Below are positions 45,310-59,600 of a stretch of DNA of 64,000 nucleotides, piece after piece. Within the stretch, counting starts at the first letter, position 1, and every line of letters starts with the position of its first letter. The notes under the pieces were generated by a model that worked only from the letters and a program-made list of their open reading frames with translations, was not told the DNA's origin and searched no databases. The stretch covers positions 108,501 to 172,500 of the forward strand of contig MCFH01000036.1 of the NCBI GenBank assembly GCA_002104945.1, given 5' to 3'. The stretch is from Piromyces finnis. Its lineage: Eukaryota; Neocallimastigomycota; Neocallimastigomycetes; Neocallimastigales; Neocallimastigaceae. Position numbers and translations under genes: made by a program.

Positions 45310-48300
45310 TTTTTTTTGTAATTAAAAAATACTTTTTTTTTTTTTAATAATCATCGCAGAAAAAAAAAACACCCTAAAATTAGTTTGTTTATATATAATA
45401 TAGTTTTTAAAATATGAAAATATAATATCACCTATCTATTAAAACAAAATATTAATTAAAAAATTAGAGTAATTCAATTATTTATATAATAAAAGCAATG
45501 AATAATACTATGTAATACAATTAAAAAAGTAAGCCAATAAATATTTATAATATATAAATATTTACTATATTTCTTTACAAAAATTTTGATATTTTAAAGT
45601 AAATTTTTTTTTTTTTTCGATTCATCTTTTACGTTTCATTAATATTACTTTTATTTTTCATTATTGTAATGATTTTTTTTTTTTTGATATATACATTGAT
45701 GTTAATACAAATTTTATTTGAAATACCACCACCAGAATGTATTATTATCAACATTAAAAAAAAATTTATAATTAATATTATCCTTAAAGTTATTATATTA
45801 AAAATTATTCTAAAAGCTAAAAGATATGGAATAAATATAAATGAAAAGGTTTAGGATAAATTTTTTCTTTTTTTTTTAGTGATAAACCCTTTTATTTACT
45901 GGATTTAATAATGAATTTGTATTTCATACATACTATGAAATTTCATTAATTTATATTTTATTAAAAAAAAAAAAAGAATGGTGATGATGGTGTAACATGT
46001 ACCATTTTTAAAATGATTAAAAAATTGACAGTTGATACATTTTTTTATTAAAAATATTTAAATATTTAAATATTTAATTCCATTACTGTATTGATTGTTT
46101 TATAATGTATATATTTAAATTTTGAGCATTTTTTTTTTAATAAAATGTAGGACTAACCTATCATTATATGTACTACTATTACGAGCCTTAAGGAATGTTC
46201 ATTTAATAATTGAATATTTTACTTAATCCTTTAACTTTTATGCAGAAAATAAAAGTTACACTAACTAAATGGAATTAAAGTCTAATGAAACGCAGAAATC
46301 TATATTATAATTATAATACTTGTGTTCTTGGATATTCACCCAAAAAAAAAAAAAATTTTTTCAATAAGTTGTTTCATCTTCAGGGTATAAAAATAACATT
46401 CTAGGTGTACTATTGATACAACTTTTTGGGAATACTATTGATTAAGATCTACCTTACTTTATAACCAGAAAAAAAAGTATACTAGATTTTTTGCTCCTAT
46501 GTACATTTTAATAAAAAAACAAGATTGATAAAATAAATTCAATACTTTCTAGGAAAGATCTTATCTAAATTAATATATATTAAATTCATCATCTTTTTTT
46601 TTTTTTTTTTTTTTTTTTATGGTTAAATACATTCTTTATAAGCATAAAAATGTTAAATATGTTCTTTTTTTTTTTTTTAAAAAAATGATATTTAATGAGA
46701 ATAATGATGATATATATTATTTATTAAATAAATAATCAACGTAAAAAATATTTTAAAAAAATATGATTTTATCAAACATATTCGTCATCTAAATAAAATG
46801 AATTAAGACTAGCTAATTCTAGCTTAAACTACAGTAACAGTTTAAACTACAAAAATTCATTTATTAGCATGTATTGATGTTATTACTTTTATTTTGTGAT
46901 ATTTAACAAAATAATAATAATAATAACAAACTTTTATATTTTAATTATAACAATATGTTAAATCTATTGTCAATAAAATTAAATTTTATAGGATAATAGG
47001 AAATGATTATGTTGGTATTTTTAGTAGTTCATTTCAATTAGGGAATCAGTTACAACCGTTTGTATTATGTGACTTTTTATTATTTAATTGATTGTTGTAA
47101 CAACATTAATGAATTAAATGAATAATATACCACATAATAAAATGGAATATATAGTAGGATTGAATTCTATTTCAAGGCATAAGATTATGATGATATATTA
47201 AAAGAATGAGAGTAATAAATAATATGAAATATATAGAATGTTGTGAACAATGGATTTTTTTTTATTTTTTTTTATTTTATTCATTAATAATGGCAAAAGT
47301 GCCATGGAATCAATAAAAAAAATTAATAAAATCTAGTTTCAATAAATATTTTAGAAAATAAAATATTGATAAAACTATTAAATAATAAATAAAAAAAAAA
47401 CGATTAATAATAAATGCAATGCAAATATCATAAAATACCTATCTTATAAAAATTTTATATAAAAGTTTTTATTTATCACTCTACAGATATGCCATTACTA
47501 ATAAAAATTAAAAAGATTATTTAAAATATATGTTAATTATATGAAATCATACCAATAGACCTACTATAATATCATTATTCATCCATCTACCATTTCCTTT
47601 ACAATAACATGCTACCTCTAATATATAAAAAAAAAACATATTATATATAAAATATGTAGTAATGGTGGTTTACTAATGTAGTTAATTTAGCGAACCTTTT
47701 TCTTCCAACTATAATAAGACCAAATTAGTTTACGGTAGTATTTTTAAGATTAAAAAATACTATTGAGAATTTCAATAAAAGAAAGAAAAAAAAAATGCTT
47801 TATTCTTAATGTCAAATTTAATTTTAATGAAATAATATATAGTCTTTAACAGATGCTTTTTCTTAATACCTAGTATTTATCATTATTTTATATAAACTCT
47901 CTTTTATTATATATATATTTTTTTTTTACTAAAAATATCAAGTTTCATTATTTAAATATTTATAAATATATATAAAAAATTTAAAGTTTTAAAATTTTTA
48001 TATTCTATGCAAAACATTTTTTTTTACAATACAATTTTTTTTTTTGTTTTATTTTCATTATTTTAAACTAGTTAGGTATTATATAATTTCAGTAAAATTT
48101 AGAAATCCACCTAAAAAGTAATCTAAACTAACTTTTTTTTTTTTAAATAAATGAACAAATTCATTTTTATTTTATAATTTATTTTTTTTAATTATATTAC
48201 ACTATTATTCTATTATCTATACACGAAAATAAAAAACTTTTTTTTTTTTTTATTATTTTTATATTCACAATACATTTTAATTTTAATTGAAAAGTAATTA

Positions 48301-48362
48301 AAAAGTAATTAGATAATTAACATATAAATATACAGAAAAGTTTTTTTTTTTTATTCAATTTC

Positions 48363-48403
<41 letters not shown>

Positions 48404-48560
48404 TAAATGTTTTTATATATATCATTATTTTAAAGTTATAATAAGCTTTGATGCTTATATTTATTGATCTATATATTTTTTTTTTCAAATTCCACATAAA
48501 TATAAAAAGTAATTGAATTACTTTATTTTTAAAAATATAATTATTTAATGTAATGCACAA

Positions 48561-48594
<34 letters not shown>

Positions 48595-49777
48595 GAATAT
48601 TTCTTTTTTTTTTTATTATTCTTTTAGATTTTTGTGTATAATATTCATAGTAAAAATATATTTTTAAAAAGTGTCATTTATTATATTCCATTAAACTTTT
48701 GACTAAAAGAATTATAGTATTATTTATATATATAAAGTTTAAATATCCAGTTTTTTTTTTTTAATGATAATTAGTTTTTTTAATTCCATTTTCAAAATCT
48801 TATTATTAAATATATAATATTAATGATATTATTATTATTCTTTAAAATCTTAAACTTTATTATTTTAAATACTATTCAAATTTGTATAGTATTTAAAAAA
48901 AAATTACTTAAAAATCTTATTAATAATAAAACTTTATATTACGGAAACTTTATACATTATCCAATAAAGAAAAAATCGACTACAAAATAATAATTAGAAT
49001 AATAATAATAATGATAATATTTAATAATAATATTTAATGATAATAATTACTCAATCCATTTATATAAATGCCTTTTTTTTATTTTTCATTGAATTTTAAG
49101 TTTAATCATTATTATCTTTTATTTTCATCCTTATTTTAGAAAAGTTATATATATTTATATATATACTTTAAAAGTTTTTTTTTTTTTTTTAACTATTGAT
49201 TAAAATTTTATATATATAATTAAATCCTTTTAAGAATTAAATAATAAAATATATAATAATAATAATAATAATATAACAATAATAATAATAATAATAAAAC
49301 ATAAAATACTTATTTTTAAAAATTCAAAAAATCTCTATAATGATTGTTATAATGAAATTTAGTCCATCAATTTGAATAGATTTCAATAATAATAATATCA
49401 ATAATAATAAAATATGCTAAAACAAATAAAAGATGAAGCAGCTCACTGTTTTTAAAAATTATAATTATAAACAACCATTTTTCAATATTCATAATTAAAG
49501 AAAAAAAAATTATTATTAAAAAAAAAAAATAAATAACTTTGATAATAGATTTGTTCTTCATTTTTTATTTCTTGTAAATAACTAAACATATAACAATCAG
49601 TCATAAGTTGTATTATTTGTAAATAAATATTTCAAGCATTTAAATAAATATAAAAAAATTTTAAAAAAAAAAATAAAAAGAAAAAAGAAAAAAAACTCTA
49701 CCGAGGAAAAATTAATTATAATAAAATAAAAAAAAAAAAAAATACCGAAATATATATAATATATATATTATTTTAGC

Positions 49778-52700
49778 ATGGATACTAATGATGATAGTAT
49801 AAATAATATAAATAAAGATGATGAAAATATATCAAATATACTAGAACAAGTAAAGATATAAAAATATATTTATATATAATCTATTATACATTTAAATAAA
49901 CATTAAATTATCGAATTTTTACTTTTTATAATATATATATATTTATTTTTTTTCCTTACTCTTATCCCGAATAAATATTTATATTTTATATATACTCTTA
50001 TTGTAATACATATAAATCTTTTATATATAAATAAATATATTTAAATTTCAATATATACATTTATTATGGAATCATAGAATGAAGATAATTCAAAAATAAA
50101 AATAAATATATCTAATTGTAATAATGATGGTAATAGTACTGATCATCAAGAGGATAAAATATTGTTGAAACAACAATCAAATAATAGAGAACATAGTAAC
50201 ACTTTATTTAATAATAATAAAAATGGTGGTAGTTCAAGTAATATGGATGAAACTTCAATAGAAAGAGATTTTTCAAATAGTCCAAAATGTTCAGTACTTA
50301 TCGAACATAATATATTTTCAAATACAAGTAGTAAAAGTAATGTAAAGTCTAGTAATGATCATATACCACAATCTATTTTATCATGTAGTATTGTAAATAA
50401 TGGCCATTACCCAGTAATGTATGATAGTCCATTAATAGAACAATTTGAACAAAATAATTCTCAAAATAATTCTCTATTAATACTTCAAAAAGCAAATGAA
50501 AATACTAATAGTGAACAATCCATTTGTTGTTCCAATAATAGTAATAATGATAGTATATTAATAAATCAAAGTATCCAAACCCTACCAATGAACAATTTTA
50601 ATTCAAAACAAAAATCAAGTAAATATCTAAATATTTTTTAATTTTTTAATATATGTTTTATTATTATTAATATGTTTTGGTATTTCTCATATTAAAATTT
50701 CTAATATACTTTTATATCTAAACATTAATTTTTTAATTTTTATATTATAATCCTCCAAAATCAATAAAAATAATTATATATTTTTTATATAAATTCATCT
50801 TTTTTTTTTTTTTTATATAAAAAAAGATACAGGAGAAATAGCTCAACAATCTAATATAGAAACAGATTTAAATAAAAAAAGAGAATCTAAAAAGGATGTA
50901 ATAACACAATTAAAACAAACCAATCCTGAAAATTTAAGATCAGATCCAACTATTAATAACTATAATCATCAACGTAAAAAAAAAAATTCAATATTGGATC
51001 GAATTATGTCTATTTCCCATCTTAAGGAACTCAATGGTAATTAATTATTTATTTTATTTTTCTAATAAATAAATATATAAATTTTTGTTTTTTAATAGTA
51101 TTAAATATAATAAAAAATGTAATGTATCATCTAACTCAATTAAAAAAATATATTTTCCAACTTTAATAGGTCATAATTTAAAGACAAATAGCAATAATAT
51201 AATGTCTATGTCTCCAATAATGCAAGAAGTGGATTCAACTCCAAATATTCATATGAACAATCAACGAAAGCAAAAATCATATAGTACAAATTATAAAGAT
51301 TTAGGATGCTCAAAAAATAATAGATTATCAACATCAAAATATATTTATGATGAAGAAAAGTATAGATGTAGCTATTCTTTAAATAAAGAAAATAGTTATT
51401 ATAGTAATTTTGAAAATCCAGGAATAGAATTACTTGATGCTACAAGTCAAACCTTTACTCAAGTAAAAAGTAATAATAATAATAGTAATGTTAATAATAA
51501 TAATACCAATAACAACGATGGTTCCAATAATACTACTACTACTACTAATAATAATGATAATAATGGAGGAGGTGAAGATGATCATCGGTTTAGATTTGAT
51601 GCAGCATTTGCAGAAAAATTGAAAAAAGCAAAATTATTATTGAAAAAAACCCCTCAACCTCAAACAAAATCAACCATCCTTACCACAAAAGAGTATATAG
51701 ACGAATTAAAAGATAATGATGGAGATGATCTAAATATTGAACTATTCGAAAATGTAAGAAATAATAATGATGATGAGAATTTCGACTATAGTGATTCATT
51801 TATTAATAGTAGTAAAAAGAAAAAACGTATCAGTTCATCCTTGGATCAATATTTATCAAGAAATGGAAGTTATCAGAAATCAATTTATAGTAACAAGAAA
51901 CTTGTTTCGGATTATAGTATTAGTACTTATCAAAAGGAAAAAAGTAAGGATAGAAGCTTTTATCATGGAAAATTCTTTAGTACAAGTAGTCACCATATTG
52001 AAAATATTTCAAGTAGTAGTAACACAGATATGTCCACAACAAATACTAGTTCATATTCTACAACAAATACTAGTTCAAGTAGTTACAGTGGAAGTGAACA
52101 AAATATATTCCAAAATGGTAAAAATGTCTCAAGACGAATTCATGGATCGTTAAATAAAAGTGTCAGTAGTATTAGTTCTTCCAGCAGTAATAGTAGTAAT
52201 GCGAGTGAAAAAGATGGACATTTAAGAAAAATACTTAAATATTCCAAACATTCTATTAATAAAAGAAAAAATAAAAATAGGTACTCCAATATGATCACGA
52301 AAAGTTTGGATAAATTTGTTAAGGAAAAAAGTCAACAATCCATCAATTTTTCAAAAATTGATAATAATAAAGTGAAAATATCCAATAGTAGATCATTTTC
52401 AGAATTATTAAATATATCAACATTTAAAAAGAAAAGAGAAAATAAATCTTCGTCGAAAAGAGAGAGTATGATGGTAGAAAGTAATTCCAACCTAAAAAAA
52501 TCTATTATTTTTTACGAATTAGGTCATCGAAATAAAAGTGAAGAAAATCAATCCCGTAATGATGATTGTAGTAGTTTACAGAGTAAATCTAATAATAAAT
52601 TAATGGAAAGTAGTGATGAACATTTATCCAATTATAAAGTAGTTCATTCTTCCTTTATCACCACCTCACCAAATAAAGATGACGGTGAGCTACCATTTTT

Positions 52701-55700
52701 AACTGTTAAATCAAGCTACTTATCGGGAATATCCATCGATTCCGAAAATAAAAGTAACAGTACAGAAAAATTAAAAAGTTCACTCAATTATGAATCGGTG
52801 AAAAAGAAAAAACATAAAAGTCACAAGGCACATCAACATGATAATAAAACTAAGTTTGTTAATATACAAGATAATGAAGCTCTTCTTAAAAGCGGTCTTC
52901 AATACAATGATGAAGGTCAACTTACATCAAGTTTTGGAATGCCTTTACGTCGTCAAACGGTAGCAGCACTTACCGCATTTTTACATACACCATTGAAACC
53001 AAATAGTATAGAAATAGATAATGAATCGGCACAAAAATTAAACATTTTATCCGCTTCCAATCTTATCAAGGAAAAGTCAATGAAGGTGATCAACGAAGAA
53101 AATACTAATATATGTAAAACAAATGTTATCAGTGAAAATGACGAACTATTTCAATCCATTAAGGCTACCAAAATTTTAAATGATGAAGAAACAATATACC
53201 CTACTGAACCTAGAATACCAATCTCTATTTCAATGGCTGGTATTACAAATATAAAATCAGATGAATATAAAGACATTCGGTATTCCTCTCTTGATAGAAA
53301 CATAAGAAGAACATCTCTGGGAAATGTAAAAGAGGAAAAGGATAAAAAACCACATCATCATCATCATAAACACAAAAATGATAAAAAGAGAAAGAGAAGA
53401 AAGAGAAGAGGTGATCAATTTGTACCCTTATCTATGATAGAAAAAAGTAATATTAAAGATAAGATTAATATGCAAATTAATCCATTAGTTAATATTAAAA
53501 ATGTAGCCTGTTTTGGTAGAATTAATGCTAATAATGTTAGTTTTACATCACCAAAAATGGATATATTGTATTATAAACTCATTAATAAAAGGTATAATGA
53601 ATCCAGAAAAATTTGGTCTCTTTTAAACATTTTTATCATCTTGGTCAATAGTTTATTAATTTTCACTTCATCAGACTATTCCCTCAATAAAACATTAAAT
53701 ATCATACTTATTTTATCAACTGTAATTGGTGGTATATGTACTCTACTATTAGAAATGGTCTATCAGCCAAAAAAATATAAATATAATGTTAAAGATTATA
53801 TATATTTAAGTGGTCAGATATTTTTAGTCTTATGTTCGTTTTTTCCAGTCTTTTCCAATGCTCTCGATCCATTTTACGGTATTATTCTATTTTCCATTGG
53901 AGATACAACATTTAGAAATTTTAAATATTTAAAATTTAGTGTTATTTCATTGTTATTAATATTTATTATAAGAACCCTTGCTCAAGGATCTACCATATTT
54001 TCAACATTTATGCTAACCATTTTACCTTTAGCCATAACAATTATGACAATACATACTTCTAAAAAAAGGGAACTATCGTTTAAAAGAAATTTCCTTGATT
54101 TTAAGGTAAAAAAAAAAAAAAAAAAAAAAAAAGAAAAAAAAATTTTTTCTTTATGTTTACAAATTATAATATATAAAAATACTAATAAAAATTTTTTCTA
54201 AATATATATGTACTTGTAAAAAAAAAAAAAAAAAAAAAGATTGTTCAATTAGAAAAGAATAATTTAAGATTAAGAAATTTACATCAAAACAAATTATTAT
54301 TATTAAGTTTACCAGAAACTATTGTACAAAGATTACAATCAGGAATGGATGATTTTAACTCTCTATCTTGTCGTGTAGAAGATGCAAGTGTTTTATTTAT
54401 TGGTAAATATTTAGTATAATAAAATAAATACATGAAATATACATAAAAGTGTATATAATATTTATAATATTATAATATTATACTAATACACTATTATTTT
54501 TATTTTATATTAATTCCTAAATGAATAATTTTCTAAAAAATATTGAAAAATAGATTGTAAAGGTCTATTAAATATTTTATCAGCAGCTCCTCCTGATATT
54601 TTACCATCCGTCTTAACTATTTTAAATGAATATTTTGTTTGTTTAGATGTTCTAATTGAAAGTAAACCCCCACAAAAATTTTCTTATATTATATTATTTA
54701 TTTTTTCTTCATCATGAAATCTATTTATTTATTTTTTTTAAAACATATTATTTTATTTTAAAATGAAATTAGATTATAGTTCAAATGAATGTTTAACGAA
54801 AATTAAAACCATTGGTACAAAGTATTTATTAGCAGGAAATGTTTTAAAACATTCAGATAATCATTTAGATGATATGGCTACTATTGCATTACATATTTTA
54901 ACAACTTTTAATCCAGATAATTTTTTTCAAGATGTTGACTATAGAGTAGAAAAAACAAAACTTGAACTTAAAATGGGTATTGCTGTTGGACCTCTTGTTA
55001 CGGGTATTTGTGGTAGTAAAAAGTTTTTATGGGATATATGGTACATAGATTTTAAATAAAATAATAATAATATAATAATAATAATAATACTTCTTTTAAA
55101 TCAATTCTAATCCTATATATTATTATTAATATATTTTAACTTAAAATATAAAAAAAAATAATTTAAATATTATATATAATTAAAAAAAATTAGGGGTGAT
55201 ACATGTAATATGGCTAGTAGAATGCAAACAACATTAATTGGATCTGGTATCCAAGTAACAGAAGCTGTTTATGAAAGATTAAAAGATAAATTTGTTTTTT
55301 CCGATAAAATGAGTACAATTATTAAAGGTAAAGGAAAAACACCAACGTATTTACTTTTAGATGTCAAAAATGAAAATGCTCCAAATGGTAAAAGAAGAAG
55401 TCTTATCAAAAATATGGTTGAAAACAATATTCAACAAGAAAGTTCAAAATCTTCTATATCCAGTAATTTCAACAAATTTTTCATTGAAAATACAAATAAA
55501 TGCATGGCCGATGATATAATTATAGCAAATAATATTTCCAAAATGAACGTAAATGATGATGATAATAATGTTCATGGATTAACCTACGAAATTTTAAATG
55601 ATAGTGACTTTGAAGATGACAATAACTCATTGAGTAATTCATCGATAAACATTTTTGGTTTAGAGATGGGTAATAGATCCCTATCCTGTCAAAATAAAAA

Positions 55701-58700
55701 TGATAATTCCATTCAAAATCATATTAACAACGAAATTGCATTAAATATTAATCAACGTATTCAAAATGTTTTAACAAACTATGATCAAATTCAAAATCTT
55801 AAAAACATCACCAATAATTCAGTAACGTCCATACACGAAAACAATCCTAGAATTACTAGTTTCTTAGAGGAAGATAGTAATAGTGATAGTGAAGTTGAAG
55901 GAGATATTGTGATAGATGAAGAAAAACCTTCACTTATAAAAGGTATTCTTAATCGTACCAAATCTTATCAATTTTCTAAAAGAGCGCCTAGCACAAGAGC
56001 AAAACGAAATGGAGAGTATGAAGGAGAGTTGGTATCTTCCGTCAGTCATAAAAACTTTACCAGTTATAATATGAAAAGTAATGAATCTAAAAATAGGTCT
56101 TACACTTCAGAGGATCTCATCTCAAACTATACTGACGATCGGAATTATAGTGTTGACTGTATTTCAGAATATGATATGGTGTCAAATAAATTAACCAAAA
56201 CGGATAAGAAAAAGAGGAAAATGTTTAAATCTTTTCATTCCTTTAAACAAAAATCGGAGAATAATTTATCACGTAAAGGAGTTATAGTCAATGCTGATAA
56301 TGGTAATGTTTCATTAAATACATTAAATACTTATAAAAGTAACAAAAATAGCAATAAAAGTTGTTGTATTTCCGTTTCTGGAATTGGTAATTACGACGAT
56401 GGAAATAAGAATTTCAGTAATATCAATATACTTCCTTCTAACCTGTCATTGAGTAATTATAGAAGTCAAATGGTATTGGACGGAGACGCCGATAGCAAGT
56501 GTTATTCCTCAATAGATATAAAAAACACTACAAAATCAAATAATAAATTAGCAGAATCTTCTGATAAGAAAGAAAATACTTCGTATGACAGTGGAAACTT
56601 AGCCTCACCTATTTTTTTCAGTAAATTTGGTGATGCTAGCAATGATACTTCGGGTAATACCAAAGGCATTGTTAGTCCTAATCATAATGCTGCAGAAAGT
56701 TTTGATCAAATGAGTTTTCGTGATAATAACACTAAACTTGATTCAATGAAAGACAGTAGCAACTCCATGTCCTCTTCAGCAGACGATACATCCCCTAGAA
56801 AAATATCAAGATTTTCTAAAACCACAAATCACACGGCCTCAATGATCATTAAAAAGAGAATTAGTTTTATGTCTGATTCTACTTCCGTAAAAGATAAATT
56901 AACTTCTTCTGATACAGACAAAATTAATGAATTAAAGAGTTTCGATACCACAAACAGTATAACCAACAAAAACAATTCTCATAGAACCAGTATTACCAAG
57001 TTGAATGAAAATACCATTCCAATACCTATTAATGAGAATGACAATGAGAGCGAAATTGAAACTATTCACAACAAAAAGGATAATAGTATCGATAACGCCA
57101 AAATAATAGATAATATGAGTATTAATAACGATAATGGATCCATTATGCGAACAGCTGTAATTGACAATAATGAATATTCACCATACATTCCAAGTAATAC
57201 CGATACTACTACAAATCAAGATATCTTAAAACTAAAAAATAATAATAATAATGACTATATCATTAATATATCACCAAATACGTTCCCGCCACCAATTAAA
57301 AAATCAACAAGTAAATCATTAATAATCAAAAGTAAACATATCTCGCCAAACTTTGGTAAATCAACCCGAATTTCCAACAAAAAATCAATATACAATACCA
57401 ATACACAAAAAGATCAAGAAATTACTGGAATTATTGATACCATTTCAAAAGAATTGGAAAAGATAGAGGATGAGGAATACTACCATACAATTGCTAAAAC
57501 AACGATGTGTAGATTTACTCATATTTTTAAGGAACCTTCTCTTGAAAAGGTATATCAGAATGCCATAAAAAAACAGTTTTCACCTTTATCTTTGATGAAA
57601 AAAATAATTACCTATCCTATCTTTATATTTTTTACTCTCTTCCCTGTCTGTTTTAATTTCTATGATTTTAATTATGATCATAGTATACATTTCAATTTTA
57701 TTAACGGAGAAAAAGAAATCATCAAAAGCAATTTTTCGGCATTAGATAATATTATTAAAAAGCCTTTATTCATCATACTAGTTTCACTTTTCCTATTTTC
57801 ATCACTATTATTAATAATTGACGCCTTCTTTTTCACATATAATTCAAAAATTAATAATACATTAAGAGTTTTAAATATTGTTTGGATCTATGGAATATCT
57901 GTCTATCTTATTTTTTACAGATTCCATATTGAATCGTATTTTATATTTATTGTTTTACTAGTAAATATATTTTATAAACTACCGTTTATTATTCATTCTA
58001 TCTTAGCTATATCCTATATTGTAATAATATGTATATGTACATTCATTAAAAATGATATGAGAGTTTTCATAAAATTAATTATGATTGCCATACCATTTTC
58101 CATTTTATTAATATTCTTCCTTTCTGGAAAAGAAATGCAAAACAGAGTAAAGGTAAATATTTTATAATATTATTTATATTTATTTCCATATAAAAAAGTA
58201 ATTTGAATAACGACAACAGCAACAACAATAATAATAGGATTGATAATAATACTAATAATAATAATAATAATAGTAGTAGTGGTAGTAGTAGTGGTAGTAG
58301 TAGTAGTGGTAGTAGTAGTAGTAGTAGTGGTAGTAGTAGTAGTGGTAGTAGTAGTAGTAGTAGTAGTGGTAGTAGTAGTAGTGGTAGTGGTAATGATAGT
58401 AGTAGTGGTAGTGATAGTGATAGTGGTAAATCGAATAGTATCAAGGATAATAATTATTAATTTATATTAATTTTTTTTTGATAATATATATAGTTTGTTT
58501 TAAGAAAAACAGTTATTCATCAACATAACACAGCCAAAAATGAAGATAAAAAATCTCTTCAACTTTTATATAACTGTTTACCGGAATTTGTTGTTCATGA
58601 ATTATGTAAGGAAAATCTTAGTAGTTGGCGGGCCAGAAGATTTGATGGGGTAACCATTTTTTGTATGGATGTTGTTAACTTTACAAAACTTAGTTCCAAT

Positions 58701-59600
58701 CTTTCACCTCAAGATGTCATTGCTCTTTTAAACGAAATATTTTCTGAATTTGATAATTTATGTACCAATGGAATAGAAAAATACCAAACCATAGGAGATG
58801 CCTATCAAGCAGGTGCTGGATGTCCATATCCATGTAGTGATCATGCCATTAAAATGATAAATTTTTCAAAAGAAGTATTAAAAGTAACAAAGAAATTCAA
58901 TGAACAACACGATATTGATATTATTATGTCAAAGAATAATAACCTAGCACCAAATATTAATTTAATGAAAAAAGATATATCTGAGCCGTATAATATTAGA
59001 GCTAGTCTTAATACCCATGATCATCATACATTTGGTTCCTACGAAAGTTATTCAAACGTCAATAATAGTAATAATAGTAATATTAGTAATGTTCATCCAC
59101 ATAAAAAAGGAAGCTTCCTACTTTTCAATGAAAATATTCTCAAACACAAAATGCATGGAGTTGACAATATTAATACCAACCTAAGAGGAAGTCAAAGTTT
59201 TTCCCATCCAAATTCACCTTTTGTACCATTTTCACCATTTGAATCCAAAGCATTTACCAATTTCAATAATCATAATTTAGATACCAATAAAATTAAAAAT
59301 GTCAATTCAAATTCTAACATTATTAAATTATTCCCACATATTGATATTCGTATTGGTGTTTACAGTGGATACGTCTTTGCTGGGGTTATTGGAGGTCAAA
59401 AGCGTTTTAAATTTGAAGTTTTTGGGGATGCCATTGATAAAGCTACCTTACTAGAAAGTCATGGCGTAGTTAATCGAATTCATGTTTCACAATCTGTTTA
59501 TGAACAGACTTGTATGGATGTTAAGTATGAATTATTAGAAAAGACTATTAAAGAAATTGGATTTAATGGATATTTAGTTGTCGATGAAGATAATAACTAA
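49778..59600 (+). CDS. Two-domain 12-TM class III nucleotide cyclase (probable adenylyl cyclase), nine exons
   Basis: Exons 49778-49849, 50078-50618, 50827-51036, 51170-54105, 54240-54402, 54554-54661, 54773-55040, 55194-58152 and 58494-59600 join in frame with GT...AG introns (111-341 nt) into 2787 residues, stop TAA. Residues 1-1080 are disordered, Asn/Ser-rich. Six membrane helices lie at about 1085-1245. The first cyclase domain (about 1265-1500) has LLLSLPETIVQRLQSG, Asp1308, KIKTIGT with Lys1355 and Thr1359, and WDIWGDTCNMASRM with Asp1431, Asn1438 and Arg1442, a C2-type set. A second disordered linker and six helices (about 2235-2410) precede a second domain with FCMDVVNFTKL (Asp2478) and KYQTIGDAY (Asp2521), the C1-type metal site, lacking the Asn/Arg pair and carrying an insertion of about 150 residues. 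Cyclic nucleotide synthesis at a membrane is likely; Lys and Asp at the base-selecting positions favour ATP. Exon 3-4 splice sites are the least certain. Confidence 0.9.
58261..58440 (+). repeat. AGT/GGT microsatellite inside cyclase intron 8
   Basis: A tract of AGTAGTAGTGGT-like triplets lies in the 341-nt intron (58153-58493). It reads as poly-Ser/Gly in one frame, but that frame ends in TAA and cannot join the cyclase exons. The flanking splice sites (AAG|GTAAAT and TATATAG|TTT) keep the frame between exons 8 and 9. Confidence 0.8.

Larger units (their letters stand above)
29075..49777. other. 20.7-kb gene-poor region
   Basis: No frame with convincing coding composition, domain or splice pattern was found on either strand. 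Contents: many A or T runs of 15-28 nt, a 38-bp minisatellite (31182-31440), a 54-bp minisatellite (34306-34530), AAAT and AAT microsatellites (36536-36568, 40183-40300), a TTA microsatellite (45046-45309), and short GC-richer islands near 30620-30700 and 46370-46470 that I cannot assign. Short frames here are all low-complexity. Noncoding RNA genes could be hidden in it; I recognised no tRNA, 5S rRNA or U6 sequence. Confidence 0.6.

Noticed and set aside
51085-51169. Open frame upstream of cyclase exon 4
   Set aside because: An acceptor at 51080-51082 would give the wrong phase after exon 3. The acceptor at 51167-51169 restores the frame, so this stretch is treated as intron, though it is open.
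58203-58460. Ser/Gly-rich open frame between cyclase exons
   Set aside because: It lies entirely within intron 8; the splice sites around it preserve the cyclase frame and the open frame ends in TAA.
7203-59600. Idea that the Ras-group LRR proteins are the split LRR part of a Cyr1-type cyclase working with the membrane cyclase
   Set aside because: The genes are tens of kb apart in opposite orientation and the LRR type is common; nothing in the sequence links them.
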